This document shows positions 56,918-64,000 of a DNA stretch of 64,000 bases, piece by piece. Position 1 is the stretch's first letter, and each line of letters opens with the position of its first letter. Source of the DNA: JAWMQL01 sp033283165 (GTDB lineage: Bacteria > Pseudomonadota > Gammaproteobacteria > Pseudomonadales > Halieaceae); NCBI GenBank assembly GCA_033283165.1, contig JAWMQL010000008.1, forward strand, positions 189,830 to 253,829, read 5' to 3'. A model generated the notes under the pieces. The model searched no databases. It saw only the letters and a list, made by a program, of their open reading frames with translations, and was not told the origin of the DNA. Made by a program: the position numbers and the translations under genes.

Positions 56918-58504
56918 ATGAAGACATGTGGCGAAGTACTGGCCGGCTACCTGGACGCCTACGGTGTCGAGGTGGTCACCGGAATCCCGGGCACACACAC
57001 CATTGAGCTGTACCGGGGAATCCCGGCCACGCGTATGCGGCACATCACACCCCGGCACGAACAGGGGGCGGGTTTCCTGGCGGATGGCTACGCGCGGGTC
57101 AGTGGCAAGCCCGCCGCCTGTATCACGGTATCGGGTCCCGGCGCCTTCAATATCGCTACCGCCATGGGCCAGGCCCTGCAGGACAGCGTGCCGATGCTGG
57201 TGATCTCGGCGGATAACGCCACCTTCGAACAGAACCTGGGGCAGGGTCGCCTGCACGAGACCAGCCACCTGCAACGCGCCATGGAGAGCTGCAGTCGCTG
57301 GTCCCACACCGTGATGCGACCCGATGAATTGCCCCAGGTGATGGCGCGCGCCTTTGCAATCTTTCACAGCGAACGACCTGGACCGGTGCACCTGACCCTG
57401 CCGCTGGATGTCATCACGGCCGATGCCAGTCACGTGCCGGTGGAAGTCTGGCCGCTGCCGTCGCGGCCGGCGCCGGCGCCGGAAGCGCTCGCTCGCGCGC
57501 TGGCGCTGATCGAATCCTGCGAAAGCGTGGTCATCGCCGCCGGAGGTGGGGCGCGTGATGCCGCTGCCTCGTTGCGCCGGCTGGCGGAGAAACTCGATGC
57601 GCCGGTTACCGTGACCCATAACGCCAAGGGGGTGCTGCCACCGGATCATCCCCTGCTGGTGACCGCCAGTCCCTCTTACCGACCGGTTAGGGACCTGTAC
57701 GCAGCAGCCGATCTGATTATCGGGGTTGGAACTGAATTCAGTGAAACGGACTATGATTTTTTCTTCGACGGCGGGTTCGACCTGGCGGGCACAGCCGTAC
57801 TTCGGATCGACCTGGACAGTGCCCAACTCGCCCGTAATGTCCGCCCGGAAGTCGCCCTGTGTGCGGATGCCGGGTACGCCCTGGAGGCGCTGTGTGAACG
57901 GGTGGCAGCGAAAAACGGGCCGGGAGTTTCGCGGGTGGCCGCTGTGAACAAGGCCAGCCGGGCAATGGATCCCGCCGGCTACCGCGAATTCCTCGCCTGC
58001 ATTCAGGAGGCGCTGCCCGGCGCCGTCGTGGTTGGTGACTCCACCCAGCCAGCGTATTTCAGCGCCTCCTGTTACGAGCCACCGGAACCGCGCTTGTTCG
58101 CCTCGGCAGCGACCGGTTACGGCACTCTGGGTTACGCGCTGCCCGCCGCACTGGGCGCGAAACTGGGTCGGCCCGATCGCGCTGTGGTCAGTTTGAATGG
58201 CGACGGGGGTATCCAGTTCACCGTAAACGAGCTGGCGACCGCGGTGGAAGCCAATATTCCCGTTGCGATCGTGATCTGGCACAACCACAGCTATGGCCAG
58301 ATTGCCGCTAATTTTCGCGATGCGGGGATGGAGCCCATCGCCTGCGATATTTTCAGCCCGGATTTTGTCCGCCTGGCGCAGGCCTATGGCTGTGAGGCCC
58401 GGCGGGCCGCGAATCTGAAGGAATTCCGTGAGGCCTTGCGCAGCAGTTCAGCAGCCTCCCTGCCCACTGTTATCGAGGTGGTGGAGTCGGACTTCATCGC
58501 ATAA
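56918..58504 (+). CDS. TPP-dependent decarboxylase, AruI-like (5-guanidino-2-oxopentanoate decarboxylase)
   Basis: 528 residues from ATG at 56918, with GGAGGG four bases upstream (an ATG at 56900 has no such site). TGIPGTHTIELYRG and RHITPRHEQGAGFLADGYARVSGKP match P. aeruginosa AruI as I remember it, which decarboxylates 2-ketoarginine in arginine catabolism. TPP/Mg site: LNGDGGIQFTVNELATA...HNHSYGQIA. GPGAFNIATAMGQALQDSVPMLVIS is the family core. It lies 21 bases after ilvH without a terminator, so it is probably in the ilvIH operon. The substrate could be another 2-oxo acid; the AruI call is by similarity of motif only. Confidence 0.7.
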   Translation: MKTCGEVLAGYLDAYGVEVVTGIPGTHTIELYRGIPATRMRHITPRHEQGAGFLADGYARVSGKPAACITVSGPGAFNIATAMGQALQDSVPMLVISADNATFEQNLGQGRLHETSHLQRAMESCSRWSHTVMRPDELPQVMARAFAIFHSERPGPVHLTLPLDVITADASHVPVEVWPLPSRPAPAPEALARALALIESCESVVIAAGGGARDAAASLRRLAEKLDAPVTVTHNAKGVLPPDHPLLVTASPSYRPVRDLYAAADLIIGVGTEFSETDYDFFFDGGFDLAGTAVLRIDLDSAQLARNVRPEVALCADAGYALEALCERVAAKNGPGVSRVAAVNKASRAMDPAGYREFLACIQEALPGAVVVGDSTQPAYFSASCYEPPEPRLFASAATGYGTLGYALPAALGAKLGRPDRAVVSLNGDGGIQFTVNELATAVEANIPVAIVIWHNHSYGQIAANFRDAGMEPIACDIFSPDFVRLAQAYGCEARRAANLKEFREALRSSSAASLPTVIEVVESDFIA

Positions 58505-58530
58505 AAAAACCCCGGCACAGGGCCGGGGTT
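58503..58530 (-). terminator. intrinsic terminator of ilvC
   Basis: Read leftward: AACCCCGGC, 5-base loop, GCCGGGGTT and a run of Ts. It lies 22 bases past the ilvC stop and at the 3' end of the AruI-like gene. On the + strand it has only two T residues, so it mainly serves ilvC. Confidence 0.88.
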
Positions 58531-58551
58531 GCAATTGAGAAGCGCCGGAGT

Positions 58552-60024
58552 CTAAAGGATGCGCTTCATCGCGGTCATGTGGCCGCGCAGGGTTTTGCCG
58601 ACGATTTCCACCGGGTGGCTGCGGATCGCCTCGTTGACGGCTATCAGTTCCTGGTTGTCGACGCCGTTGTCGCCCTCCATGCCCTTGCCGATGACGTCGG
58701 TGTCGACCTTGCTCATGAAGTCGGCCAGCAGGGGGCGGCAGGCGTGGTCGAACAGGTAGCAGCCGTACTCTGCGGTATCGGAGATCACCACGTTCATCTC
58801 GTACAGCTTTTTGCGCGCGATGGTGTTGGCGATCAGTGGCGTCTCGTGCAGGGACTCGTAGTAGGCTGACTCTTCCTTGATGCCCGCCTGCACCATCACT
58901 TCAAAGGCCAGTTCCACGCCCGCCTTGCACATGGCCACCAGCAGGATGCCGTGGTCGTAGTATTCCTGTTCCGGAATGTCGGCGTCGGTGTTGTCGGTAT
59001 TCTCAAACGCGGTGTCCTGGGTAGCTGCGCGCCAGGCCAGCAGGTTGGCGTCGTCGTTGGCCCAGTCTTCCATCATGGTCCTGGAAAACTCACCGGACAT
59101 GATGTCGTCCTGGTGCTTCTCGTACAGTGGCCGCATGATGCTCTTCAGTTCCTCTGCGAGGTGGAAGGCACGGACCTTGGCCGGGTTGGACAGGCGGTCC
59201 ATCATGTTGGTGATACCGCCGTGCTTGAGGCCCTCGGTGACGGTTTCCCAGCCGTACTGGATCAGTTTCGAAGCGTAGCCCGGCTCGATGCCTTTCTCCA
59301 CCATCTTGTCGAAGCACAGAATGGCGCCGGTTTGCAGCATGCCGCAGAGGATGGTCTGCTCGCCCATCAGGTCAGATTTCACCTCGGCAATGGGGGAGGA
59401 CTCCAGTACGCCGGCGCGATCGCCGCCGGTGCCGGAAGCCAGTGCCTTGGCGATTTCCATACCTTCACCCTTCGGGTCGTTCTCACGGTGTACAGCGATC
59501 AGCGTCGGTACCCCGAAACCTCGCTTGTACTCCTCGCGCACCTCGGTGCCGGGGCACTTGGGGCACATCATCACCACGGTCAGGTCCTTGCGGATCTGCA
59601 TCCCTTCTTCCACCAGGTTGAAGCCATGTGCGTAGTCCAGACAGGCGCCTTCCTTCATCAGCGGCATCACCGCATTGACCACGCTGGTATGCTGCTTGTC
59701 GGGCGTCAGGTTCATGACCACGTCGGCAGTCGGGACCAGTTCTTCGTAGGTGCCGACGGTGAAACCGTTCTCGGTGGCATTTTTCCAGCTCTGGCGCTGC
59801 TGCTCTATGGCGTCGGCGCGCAGGGCGTAGGCCACATCGAGGCCGGAATCGCGCAGGTTCAGGCCCTGGTTCAGGCCCTGGGCGCCGCAGCCGACGATTA
59901 CGATTTTCCTGCCCTTGAGGAAATCGCAGCCGTTGGCGAATTCCTCGCGGCCCATGAAGCGGCATTTGCCCAATTCCTCCAGCTGCAGACGCAGTGGCAG
60001 GGTGTTGAAGTAGTTCTGGCCCAT
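58552..60024 (-). CDS. ilvC: ketol-acid reductoisomerase, class II (long form)
   Basis: 490 residues, the long E. coli-type KARI. The start is YFNTLPLRLQLEELGKCRFMGREEF; the NADPH-binding Rossmann motif is IVIVGCGAQGLNQGLNLRDSGLDV near residue 37. The metal-binding knotted domain has GDRAGVLESSPIAEVKSDLMGEQTIL. The duplicated C-terminal domain marks class II. It converts acetolactate to dihydroxyisovalerate. It is divergent from ilvY with a palindromic operator between them. Confidence 0.97.
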   Translation of the reverse strand: MGQNYFNTLPLRLQLEELGKCRFMGREEFANGCDFLKGRKIVIVGCGAQGLNQGLNLRDSGLDVAYALRADAIEQQRQSWKNATENGFTVGTYEELVPTADVVMNLTPDKQHTSVVNAVMPLMKEGACLDYAHGFNLVEEGMQIRKDLTVVMMCPKCPGTEVREEYKRGFGVPTLIAVHRENDPKGEGMEIAKALASGTGGDRAGVLESSPIAEVKSDLMGEQTILCGMLQTGAILCFDKMVEKGIEPGYASKLIQYGWETVTEGLKHGGITNMMDRLSNPAKVRAFHLAEELKSIMRPLYEKHQDDIMSGEFSRTMMEDWANDDANLLAWRAATQDTAFENTDNTDADIPEQEYYDHGILLVAMCKAGVELAFEVMVQAGIKEESAYYESLHETPLIANTIARKKLYEMNVVISDTAEYGCYLFDHACRPLLADFMSKVDTDVIGKGMEGDNGVDNQELIAVNEAIRSHPVEIVGKTLRGHMTAMKRIL

Positions 60025-60111
60025 GGCGTTTCTCCTGATATGAGTCCGGTTCGAGAGCGCGCAGGATACGGCAAACCAGCGCTTGCGTAAAACGCTAAAA
60101 AGTACATACTG

Positions 60112-60130
60112 TATTGCGTATTATGCAATA
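60112..60130. promoter_or_regulatory. IlvY operator in the ilvY-ilvC intergenic region
   Basis: A perfect palindrome TATTGC - 7 bases - GCAATA, 11 bases before the ilvY ATG. It contains the T-N11-A pattern of LysR-type sites. In E. coli IlvY binds the ilvY-ilvC gap, represses itself and induces ilvC with acetolactate. A weaker inverted repeat (60082-60097, TTGCG...CGCTAA) could be a second site. Confidence 0.75.
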
Positions 60131-60140
60131 GTGACGCTCT

Positions 60141-61046
60141 ATGGATACCCGATCCCTGGCCGTTTTCCTGTCGGTGGCCGAGACACTGAATTTCAGCCGC
60201 AGCGCCGGGCAGCTGGCCATGAGCGTGTCGGCGGTCAGTCGCTCCGTGCAGCGGCTGGAAGAGGCTCTGGGCCAGCCCCTGCTGGAACGGGACAAGCGCA
60301 CCGTGCGCCTGACCCGCGCCGGCAGTGAATTCAAGGCCTACGCCCAGCGCGCGGTGGACGACTGGCGCCAGGTTCAGCGTAAACTGGGGCGCGAGGGTGA
60401 ACTGTCCGGCGAGGTCAGCCTGTATTGTTCGGTTACCGCCAGTTACAGCGTGCTGGCGCCGATTCTGGAGCGCTTCCGGGCAATCTATCCGGCGGTGGAC
60501 ATCATGCTGCATACCGGTGACCAGGCGGATGGTATAGAGCGTGCCCGCTCCGGTCAGGACGATGTGGCGGTCAGCGGCCGGCCGGAGCAACTGTCCACGC
60601 AACTTGAATTCCTGCCCCTGCTGGAGTCCCCCATGCAATTCTATGTCCCGGCCGGGGATTGCCTGGTTCGGCGCCAGGTGCAGGAGGCTTGGGGCGGCGA
60701 GGGCGTCAACTGGTCCGCGCTGCCCCTGATTGTGCCAGAGCGGGGGGTAACCAAGGTGATGCTGGATGACTGGTTCCGGTCACGAGGTGCCAGCCCGCGC
60801 ATCTACGCCCAGGTGGCCGGGCACGAGGCGATCGTGGCCATGGTAGGTCTGGGACTGGGCGTCGGTGTAGCCCCTGAACTCGTGGTTCGCTCGAGTGGCC
60901 TGGAGAGTCGGGTGGAGAACCTGCCCGTGAAGCCGCCACTGCCGGCCCTGCAAGTGGGCTTGTGCAGCCTCAGGCGGCGGCTGCAGAGCCCGCTCGTGCG
61001 CAGTTTCTGGGACGTGGCCGGGCAGACCTACAACCAGTCGGGGTGA
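60141..61046 (+). CDS. ilvY: LysR-type regulator IlvY
   Basis: 301 residues. The N-terminal HTH is SLAVFLSVAETLNFSRSAGQLAMSVSAVSRSVQRLEEALGQPLLERDKRTVRLT, with the effector-binding domain from about residue 90 (LYCSVTASYSVLAPILERFRAIYPAVDIMLHTGDQADGIE). SVSAVSRSVQRLEE and RLTRAGSEF are the usual LysR contacts. Position and motif match IlvY of E. coli. It lies divergent from ilvC and senses acetolactate or acetohydroxybutyrate. pssA follows after 35 bases. Confidence 0.92.
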   Translation: MDTRSLAVFLSVAETLNFSRSAGQLAMSVSAVSRSVQRLEEALGQPLLERDKRTVRLTRAGSEFKAYAQRAVDDWRQVQRKLGREGELSGEVSLYCSVTASYSVLAPILERFRAIYPAVDIMLHTGDQADGIERARSGQDDVAVSGRPEQLSTQLEFLPLLESPMQFYVPAGDCLVRRQVQEAWGGEGVNWSALPLIVPERGVTKVMLDDWFRSRGASPRIYAQVAGHEAIVAMVGLGLGVGVAPELVVRSSGLESRVENLPVKPPLPALQVGLCSLRRRLQSPLVRSFWDVAGQTYNQSG

Positions 61047-61081
61047 TACTATTAGCCCCTTGTGGCAAGGAACAAGGGAGT

Positions 61082-61942
61082 ATGAGCGAGAAAAAGCAGG
61101 ACAGAGGAGCGCCAGAAGACCTGACTGAGAGCGTGGCGCCGGCCCTGGAGTCCCTGGTCGCGGAACACGAGGAGGAGGTCTCGGAGAATGGCCGCACAGT
61201 GCGCCGCAGGGGCGTTTACCTGCTGCCCAACCTGTTTACTACCGGGGCCCTGTTTGCCGGCTTCTATGCGGTGATCGCCGCCATGCGTGGCGATTTTGAA
61301 AGTGCCGCCATCGCCATATTCTTTGCCATGGTGCTGGACAGTCTGGACGGCCGCGTGGCGCGTCTCACCAACACGTCGAGCAAGTTTGGCGCCGAGTACG
61401 ACAGCCTCTCCGACATGGTGTCCTTCGGCGTGGCACCCGCACTGGTCGTCTTCAGCTGGGGCCTGGGAGAGTTGGGCAAGATAGGTTGGAGCGCTGCCTT
61501 CATCTACGTGGCCTGTGCCGCCCTTCGCCTGGCCCGTTTCAATGCCAAGATCGATACCGCTGACAAGAATTATTTCACCGGCCTGGCGAGCCCGTCGGCT
61601 GCCGCGATTATCGCCAGTACGGTGTGGGTCTGTGATGACCTCGGCTGGGTGGGCGGCGGACTCCCTATTCAGGTGGCGATTACCGTTGCGTTACTGACTG
61701 CAACGGTGGGGGTGCTGATGATCGCCAACTTCCAGTACTACAGTTTCAAGGGCATAGACTTCACCGGTCGAGTGCCGTTTTTCATTATTATCCTGGTGGT
61801 ATTCGTTTTCGGCCTGGTGACCCTGGATCCCCCCAGCGTCTTCCTGCTGAGTTTCCTGGCTTACGCCGCATCCGGACCGCTCATGCCATTACTGCGAAAG
61901 TACCGGGGCCACAAATCGGAAGTTGATGGGAACGATCAGTAG
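61082..61942 (+). CDS. pssA: CDP-diacylglycerol-serine O-phosphatidyltransferase
   Basis: 286 residues. An acidic N-terminal region of ~55 residues (AEHEEEVSENGRT) precedes the membrane domain. The CDP-alcohol phosphotransferase motif is DSLDGRVARLTNTSSKFGAEYDSLSD (D-G-x2-A-R-x8-G-x3-D-x3-D). Six or more transmembrane helices. It makes phosphatidylserine, precursor of phosphatidylethanolamine, in the inner membrane. This is the membrane-embedded (Bacillus-type) enzyme, not the E. coli peripheral form. The order ilvC-pssA is common in Pseudomonas as I recall. Confidence 0.93.
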   Translation: MSEKKQDRGAPEDLTESVAPALESLVAEHEEEVSENGRTVRRRGVYLLPNLFTTGALFAGFYAVIAAMRGDFESAAIAIFFAMVLDSLDGRVARLTNTSSKFGAEYDSLSDMVSFGVAPALVVFSWGLGELGKIGWSAAFIYVACAALRLARFNAKIDTADKNYFTGLASPSAAAIIASTVWVCDDLGWVGGGLPIQVAITVALLTATVGVLMIANFQYYSFKGIDFTGRVPFFIIILVVFVFGLVTLDPPSVFLLSFLAYAASGPLMPLLRKYRGHKSEVDGNDQ

Positions 61943-61958
61943 CCCTCGCGGGCCTCGT

Positions 61959-62012
61959 CCCGATGGAACCAATCGGGCTGCTATTACTCATAATAGGGAA
62001 GCGTAACTTCCC
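61959..62012 (+). other. two hairpins upstream of msrP
   Basis: CCCGAT...ATCGGG (61959-61977, 7-base loop) and GGGAAG-CGTAA-CTTCCC (61996-62012) are perfect 6-base inverted repeats in the 82-base gap between pssA and msrP. Neither has a T run. The second ends 12 bases before the msrP ATG, next to the ribosome site GCGGAGCGA. Confidence 0.4.
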
Positions 62013-62024
62013 GCGGAGCGAGCC

Positions 62025-63002
62025 ATGGGCCGTCGATATACCATCCCCAGAGTCCCCTCATCGGAGATCACCCCGGAAGCCGTCTATCTCGACCGGCGCC
62101 GCTTTATCGGGGGCATGACCGGGCTGGCGCTGGGAGCGGCCGGGATTCCTGCGGGCGCGGCGCCGCGGACGGGCGGCGCGGAATTGTCCTACCGTCCGGC
62201 CCGCCCCGGTAATGAGGGCTTTCACACCGCCGAGGCGCTGACGCCCTACGATGACGTGGCCAGTTACTGTAACTTCTATGAGTTTGGCACAGGCAAGACC
62301 GACCCTGCGGATCACGCCCACGAAATGACGGTGGACCCCTGGTCCCTGGAGGTTTCGGGCGAGGTTGCCCGGCCCGGCAAGCTGCACCTGGAAGACATTC
62401 TTGGCGGGTTCGACCTGGAAGAACGAATCTACCGACTGCGCTGTGTGGAGGCCTGGTCCATGGTGGTGCCCTGGGTGGGCTTCCCGCTGGCTGACCTGTT
62501 GCAGCGCTTCGAGCCGACCAGCAAGGCACGCTTCGTCGAGTTTCGCACCCTGTACCGGCGCAGCGAAATGCGGGGCGCGCGGTCTTTCACCAGTATCATT
62601 CCCTGGCCCTATCGCGAGGGCTTGCGGATGGACGAGGCCATGCATCCGTTGACGCTGTTATCCGTTGGCCTGTACGGCAAGACCCTGCCGAACCAGAATG
62701 GTGCTCCCATACGCCTGGTGGTGCCCTGGAAATACGGTTTCAAGAGCATCAAATCCATCGTCAGTATCCGGCTCGTGGAGAAACAGCCGGCCACCTCATG
62801 GCAGACCATCAACGCGCGGGAGTATGGCTTTTACTCCAATGTCAATCCGGAAGTCGATCATCCGCGCTGGAGCCAGAAATCCGAGCGCCGGCTGCCCTCC
62901 ACGTTGTTTAGCCCCAACCGCATACCCACCCGGATCTTCAACGGCTACGGTGAGCAGGTGGCCAGTCTCTACGCGGGGATGGACCTGAGCAAATTTTACT
63001 GA
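62025..63002 (+). CDS. msrP: protein-methionine-sulfoxide reductase catalytic subunit MsrP
   Basis: 325 residues. A Tat signal is clear: DRRRFIGGMTGLALGAAGIPAGA with twin Arg at ~residue 24-26. The oxidoreductase molybdopterin domain includes NFYEFGTGKTDP, the molybdenum Cys in RLRCVEAWSMVVPW, and NGAPIRLVVPWKYGFKSIKSI. MsrP repairs oxidised methionines in periplasmic proteins, taking electrons from MsrQ and quinones. It overlaps msrQ by one base (TGATG), so the pair is coupled. Confidence 0.96.
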   Translation: MGRRYTIPRVPSSEITPEAVYLDRRRFIGGMTGLALGAAGIPAGAAPRTGGAELSYRPARPGNEGFHTAEALTPYDDVASYCNFYEFGTGKTDPADHAHEMTVDPWSLEVSGEVARPGKLHLEDILGGFDLEERIYRLRCVEAWSMVVPWVGFPLADLLQRFEPTSKARFVEFRTLYRRSEMRGARSFTSIIPWPYREGLRMDEAMHPLTLLSVGLYGKTLPNQNGAPIRLVVPWKYGFKSIKSIVSIRLVEKQPATSWQTINAREYGFYSNVNPEVDHPRWSQKSERRLPSTLFSPNRIPTRIFNGYGEQVASLYAGMDLSKFY

Positions 63003-63601
63003 TGAAGGAGCGGTTAATCCGCATTGGCCTGTTTGCTCTTTGCCTGGCCCCCTTTGGCTACCTGCTGTACGCGGCCGCCACGTCGGCCCTGGGGCCCGAC
63101 CCGGCCGAGCGCATCATGCACGTTACCGGGGAGTGGGCCTTGCGCTGTCTGCTGCTAACCCTGCTGATGTCTCCCCTGCGCGCCTGGCGAGGCTGGTCGC
63201 TGGCATTGCGGGTGCGCCGGATGTTTGGCCTGTTCACCTTTTTCTATGCCTGCGTGCACCTGACCTCGTTCCTGCATTTCTTTGCCGGCTGGACCTCCGA
63301 GTTGCTGCTGGAAGAGTTGCTCGAGCGCCCCTACATCACCGTGGGCTTCGGTGCCTGGTTGTTGATGCTGCCGCTGGCACTGACCTCCACCCGGGCGATG
63401 CAGCGGCGCCTGGGTCGCAACTGGCGACGGCTGCACCGGCTCGTGTACCCGGCGGCGGTGCTGGTGTGCTTCCACCTGCTGTGGTTGTCGCGCTCGGATA
63501 TCGGCAGTGCCCTGGTGCACAGCGCCCTGATCGGGGCGCTGCTGTTGTGGCGTCTGAGAGGGGTCTTTGGTCGACTTTTAACCAGCCCCGGAAAAGTCTG
63601 A
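63002..63601 (+). CDS. msrQ: MsrQ heme-binding membrane subunit
   Basis: 199 residues, about six transmembrane helices. ALRCLLLTLLMSPLRAW, RRMFGLFTFFYACVHLTSFLHFF (heme His residues) and RRLHRLVYPAAVLVCFHLLWL (further His residues) follow the YedZ/MsrQ family. It anchors MsrP to the quinone pool. The ATG overlaps the msrP stop. The rRNA promoter begins about 20 bases after its stop with no clear terminator between. Confidence 0.95.
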   Translation: MKERLIRIGLFALCLAPFGYLLYAAATSALGPDPAERIMHVTGEWALRCLLLTLLMSPLRAWRGWSLALRVRRMFGLFTFFYACVHLTSFLHFFAGWTSELLLEELLERPYITVGFGAWLLMLPLALTSTRAMQRRLGRNWRRLHRLVYPAAVLVCFHLLWLSRSDIGSALVHSALIGALLLWRLRGVFGRLLTSPGKV

Positions 63602-63620
63602 AAATATTTCCCCAAAGCCC

Positions 63621-63648
63621 TTGCAGGGGCAGGTTCCATGCGTATAAT
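63621..63648 (+). promoter_or_regulatory. rRNA P1 promoter
   Basis: TTGCAG (63621-63626), 16 bases, TATAAT (63643-63648), followed by a GCGC discriminator. The 16-base spacer and GC-rich discriminator are typical of stringently controlled rRNA promoters. Confidence 0.85.
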
Positions 63649-63658
63649 GCGCATCCTC

Positions 63659-63680
63659 GGTTGGGGGTCACCCCCCGACC
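63659..63680 (+). promoter_or_regulatory. leader hairpin, boxB-like
   Basis: GGTTGGGGG - TCA - CCCCCCGACC folds into a GC stem at the start of the rRNA transcript, upstream of boxA, in the place of the boxB hairpin of rRNA leaders. Confidence 0.5.
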
Positions 63681-63705
63681 TGAACCTGGGCCCTGGCGGT
63701 ACAGG

Positions 63706-63745
63706 TGTTGCTTAACAAGAAGATGAAGACAGATGTGTGGGCACT
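63706..63745 (+). promoter_or_regulatory. rRNA antitermination boxA and boxC
   Basis: TGTTGCTTAACAA (63706-63718) matches E. coli rrn boxA at 10 of 13 positions. TGTGTGGGCACT (63734-63745) equals the conserved boxC/16S processing-stem segment of the E. coli rrn leader. Confidence 0.7.
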
Positions 63746-63927
63746 TGTTGGAATGGTGATCAGAACCATTCAGACACGACAAGTGACTCATTGATTCATG
63801 TTTTATGGAACATTGATTTCGAATTGTGTCTGAGCCGAGATTTGGTTGTTGACGCGGGTAACTGCGCAAACAGCCCCTCTTGCTGCTGTCACTCTTTTGG
63901 GGTGCAACGGGCAGAGGTAAAAGATTT

Positions 63928-64000
63928 AAACTGAAGAGTTTGATCATGGCTCAGATTGAACGCTGGCGGCAGGCCTAACACATGCAAGTCGAGCGAGAAA
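63928..64000 (+). rRNA. rrs: 16S ribosomal RNA, 5' end only
   Basis: From AAACTGAAGAGTTTGATCAT onward the sequence matches the conserved 16S 5' end, continuing with GGCTCAG, AACGCTGGCGGCAGG and ACACATGCAAGTCGAGCG, the usual gammaproteobacterial form. Only 73 bases are in the window. Confidence 0.97.

Larger units (their letters stand above)
63602..63927 (+). other. rRNA operon promoter and leader region (non-coding)
   Basis: 326 bases without a protein gene. They contain the rrn P1 promoter, a GC hairpin, boxA and boxC elements, and the transcribed leader up to the 16S 5' end. A 65-codon frame over 63737-63934 runs into 16S rRNA and is not a gene. Only one promoter (P1) is obvious. Confidence 0.8.

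Noticed and set aside
63737..63934. 65-codon frame in the rRNA leader
   Set aside because: It overlaps the 16S 5' end and the leader elements, and has no ribosome site.

Overview
The window is G+C-rich, gene-dense chromosomal DNA from a gammaproteobacterium. The evidence is the first 73 bases of a 16S rRNA gene at the right edge, a Pseudomonas-type gene order (murJ ... ribF-ileS-lspA-fkpB-ispH-minor pilins-pilR-pilS ... bamD-rluD-pgeF-clpB), an E. coli-type 490-residue ilvC with a divergent ilvY, and sigma-32 heat-shock promoters. I cannot place it to genus. I saw no insertion sequence, prophage, CRISPR array or tRNA.

Layout: (1) 1-12949 is a surface-glycan island. It holds five sulfotransferase-like genes of different types, five GT2-domain glycosyltransferases (one fused to a GT4-like domain) and an AmpG-like permease, in two converging blocks whose last genes share a CTAG stop. 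(2) 13012-17120 holds an alkyltransferase-like repair protein, a DUF481 outer-membrane protein, fxsA and groESL. The groESL control region combines a sigma-70-like promoter, a perfect CIRCE (HrcA) operator and a consensus sigma-32 promoter. (3) 17189-25138 holds metabolic and envelope genes: a stand-alone urate-oxidase-N membrane protein, a REP-like palindrome, a coiled-coil membrane protein, class I fumarase, sbcB, pyrB, nudF and murJ. (4) 25138-31719 lies between murJ and ribF, which are neighbours in Pseudomonas. It encodes a SAM methyltransferase, a radical SAM protein, a GT2, a 949-residue GT-C-like membrane protein and a UbiA-family prenyltransferase, and looks like a second glycan locus, possibly one using polyprenyl-phosphate sugars.

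(5) 31820-37462 is ribF-ileS-lspA-fkpB-ispH. (6) 37591-46571 is the minor-pilin operon fimT-pilV-pilW-pilX-pilY1-pilE, nearly all overlapping or abutting, facing the two-component pair pilS-pilR. (7) 46667-54162 holds glutamine-dependent nadE, bamD, rluD, pgeF, clpB with a consensus sigma-32 promoter, and a DUF4124 protein. (8) 54163-61046 is branched-chain amino-acid synthesis: a 490-base leader, ilvI-ilvH, an AruI-like TPP enzyme, and the convergent ilvC with divergent ilvY and a palindromic operator between them. (9) 61082-64000 holds pssA, the msrP-msrQ periplasmic methionine-sulfoxide repair pair, and an rRNA promoter and leader (P1, hairpin, boxA, boxC) running into 16S rRNA.

The most promising undescribed systems are the sulfotransferase/GT island, with three GT2 paralogs whose usual DXD position reads DGA(H/R), and the glycan cassette between murJ and ribF. 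All functional assignments come from motifs and remembered family features; no database search was run.
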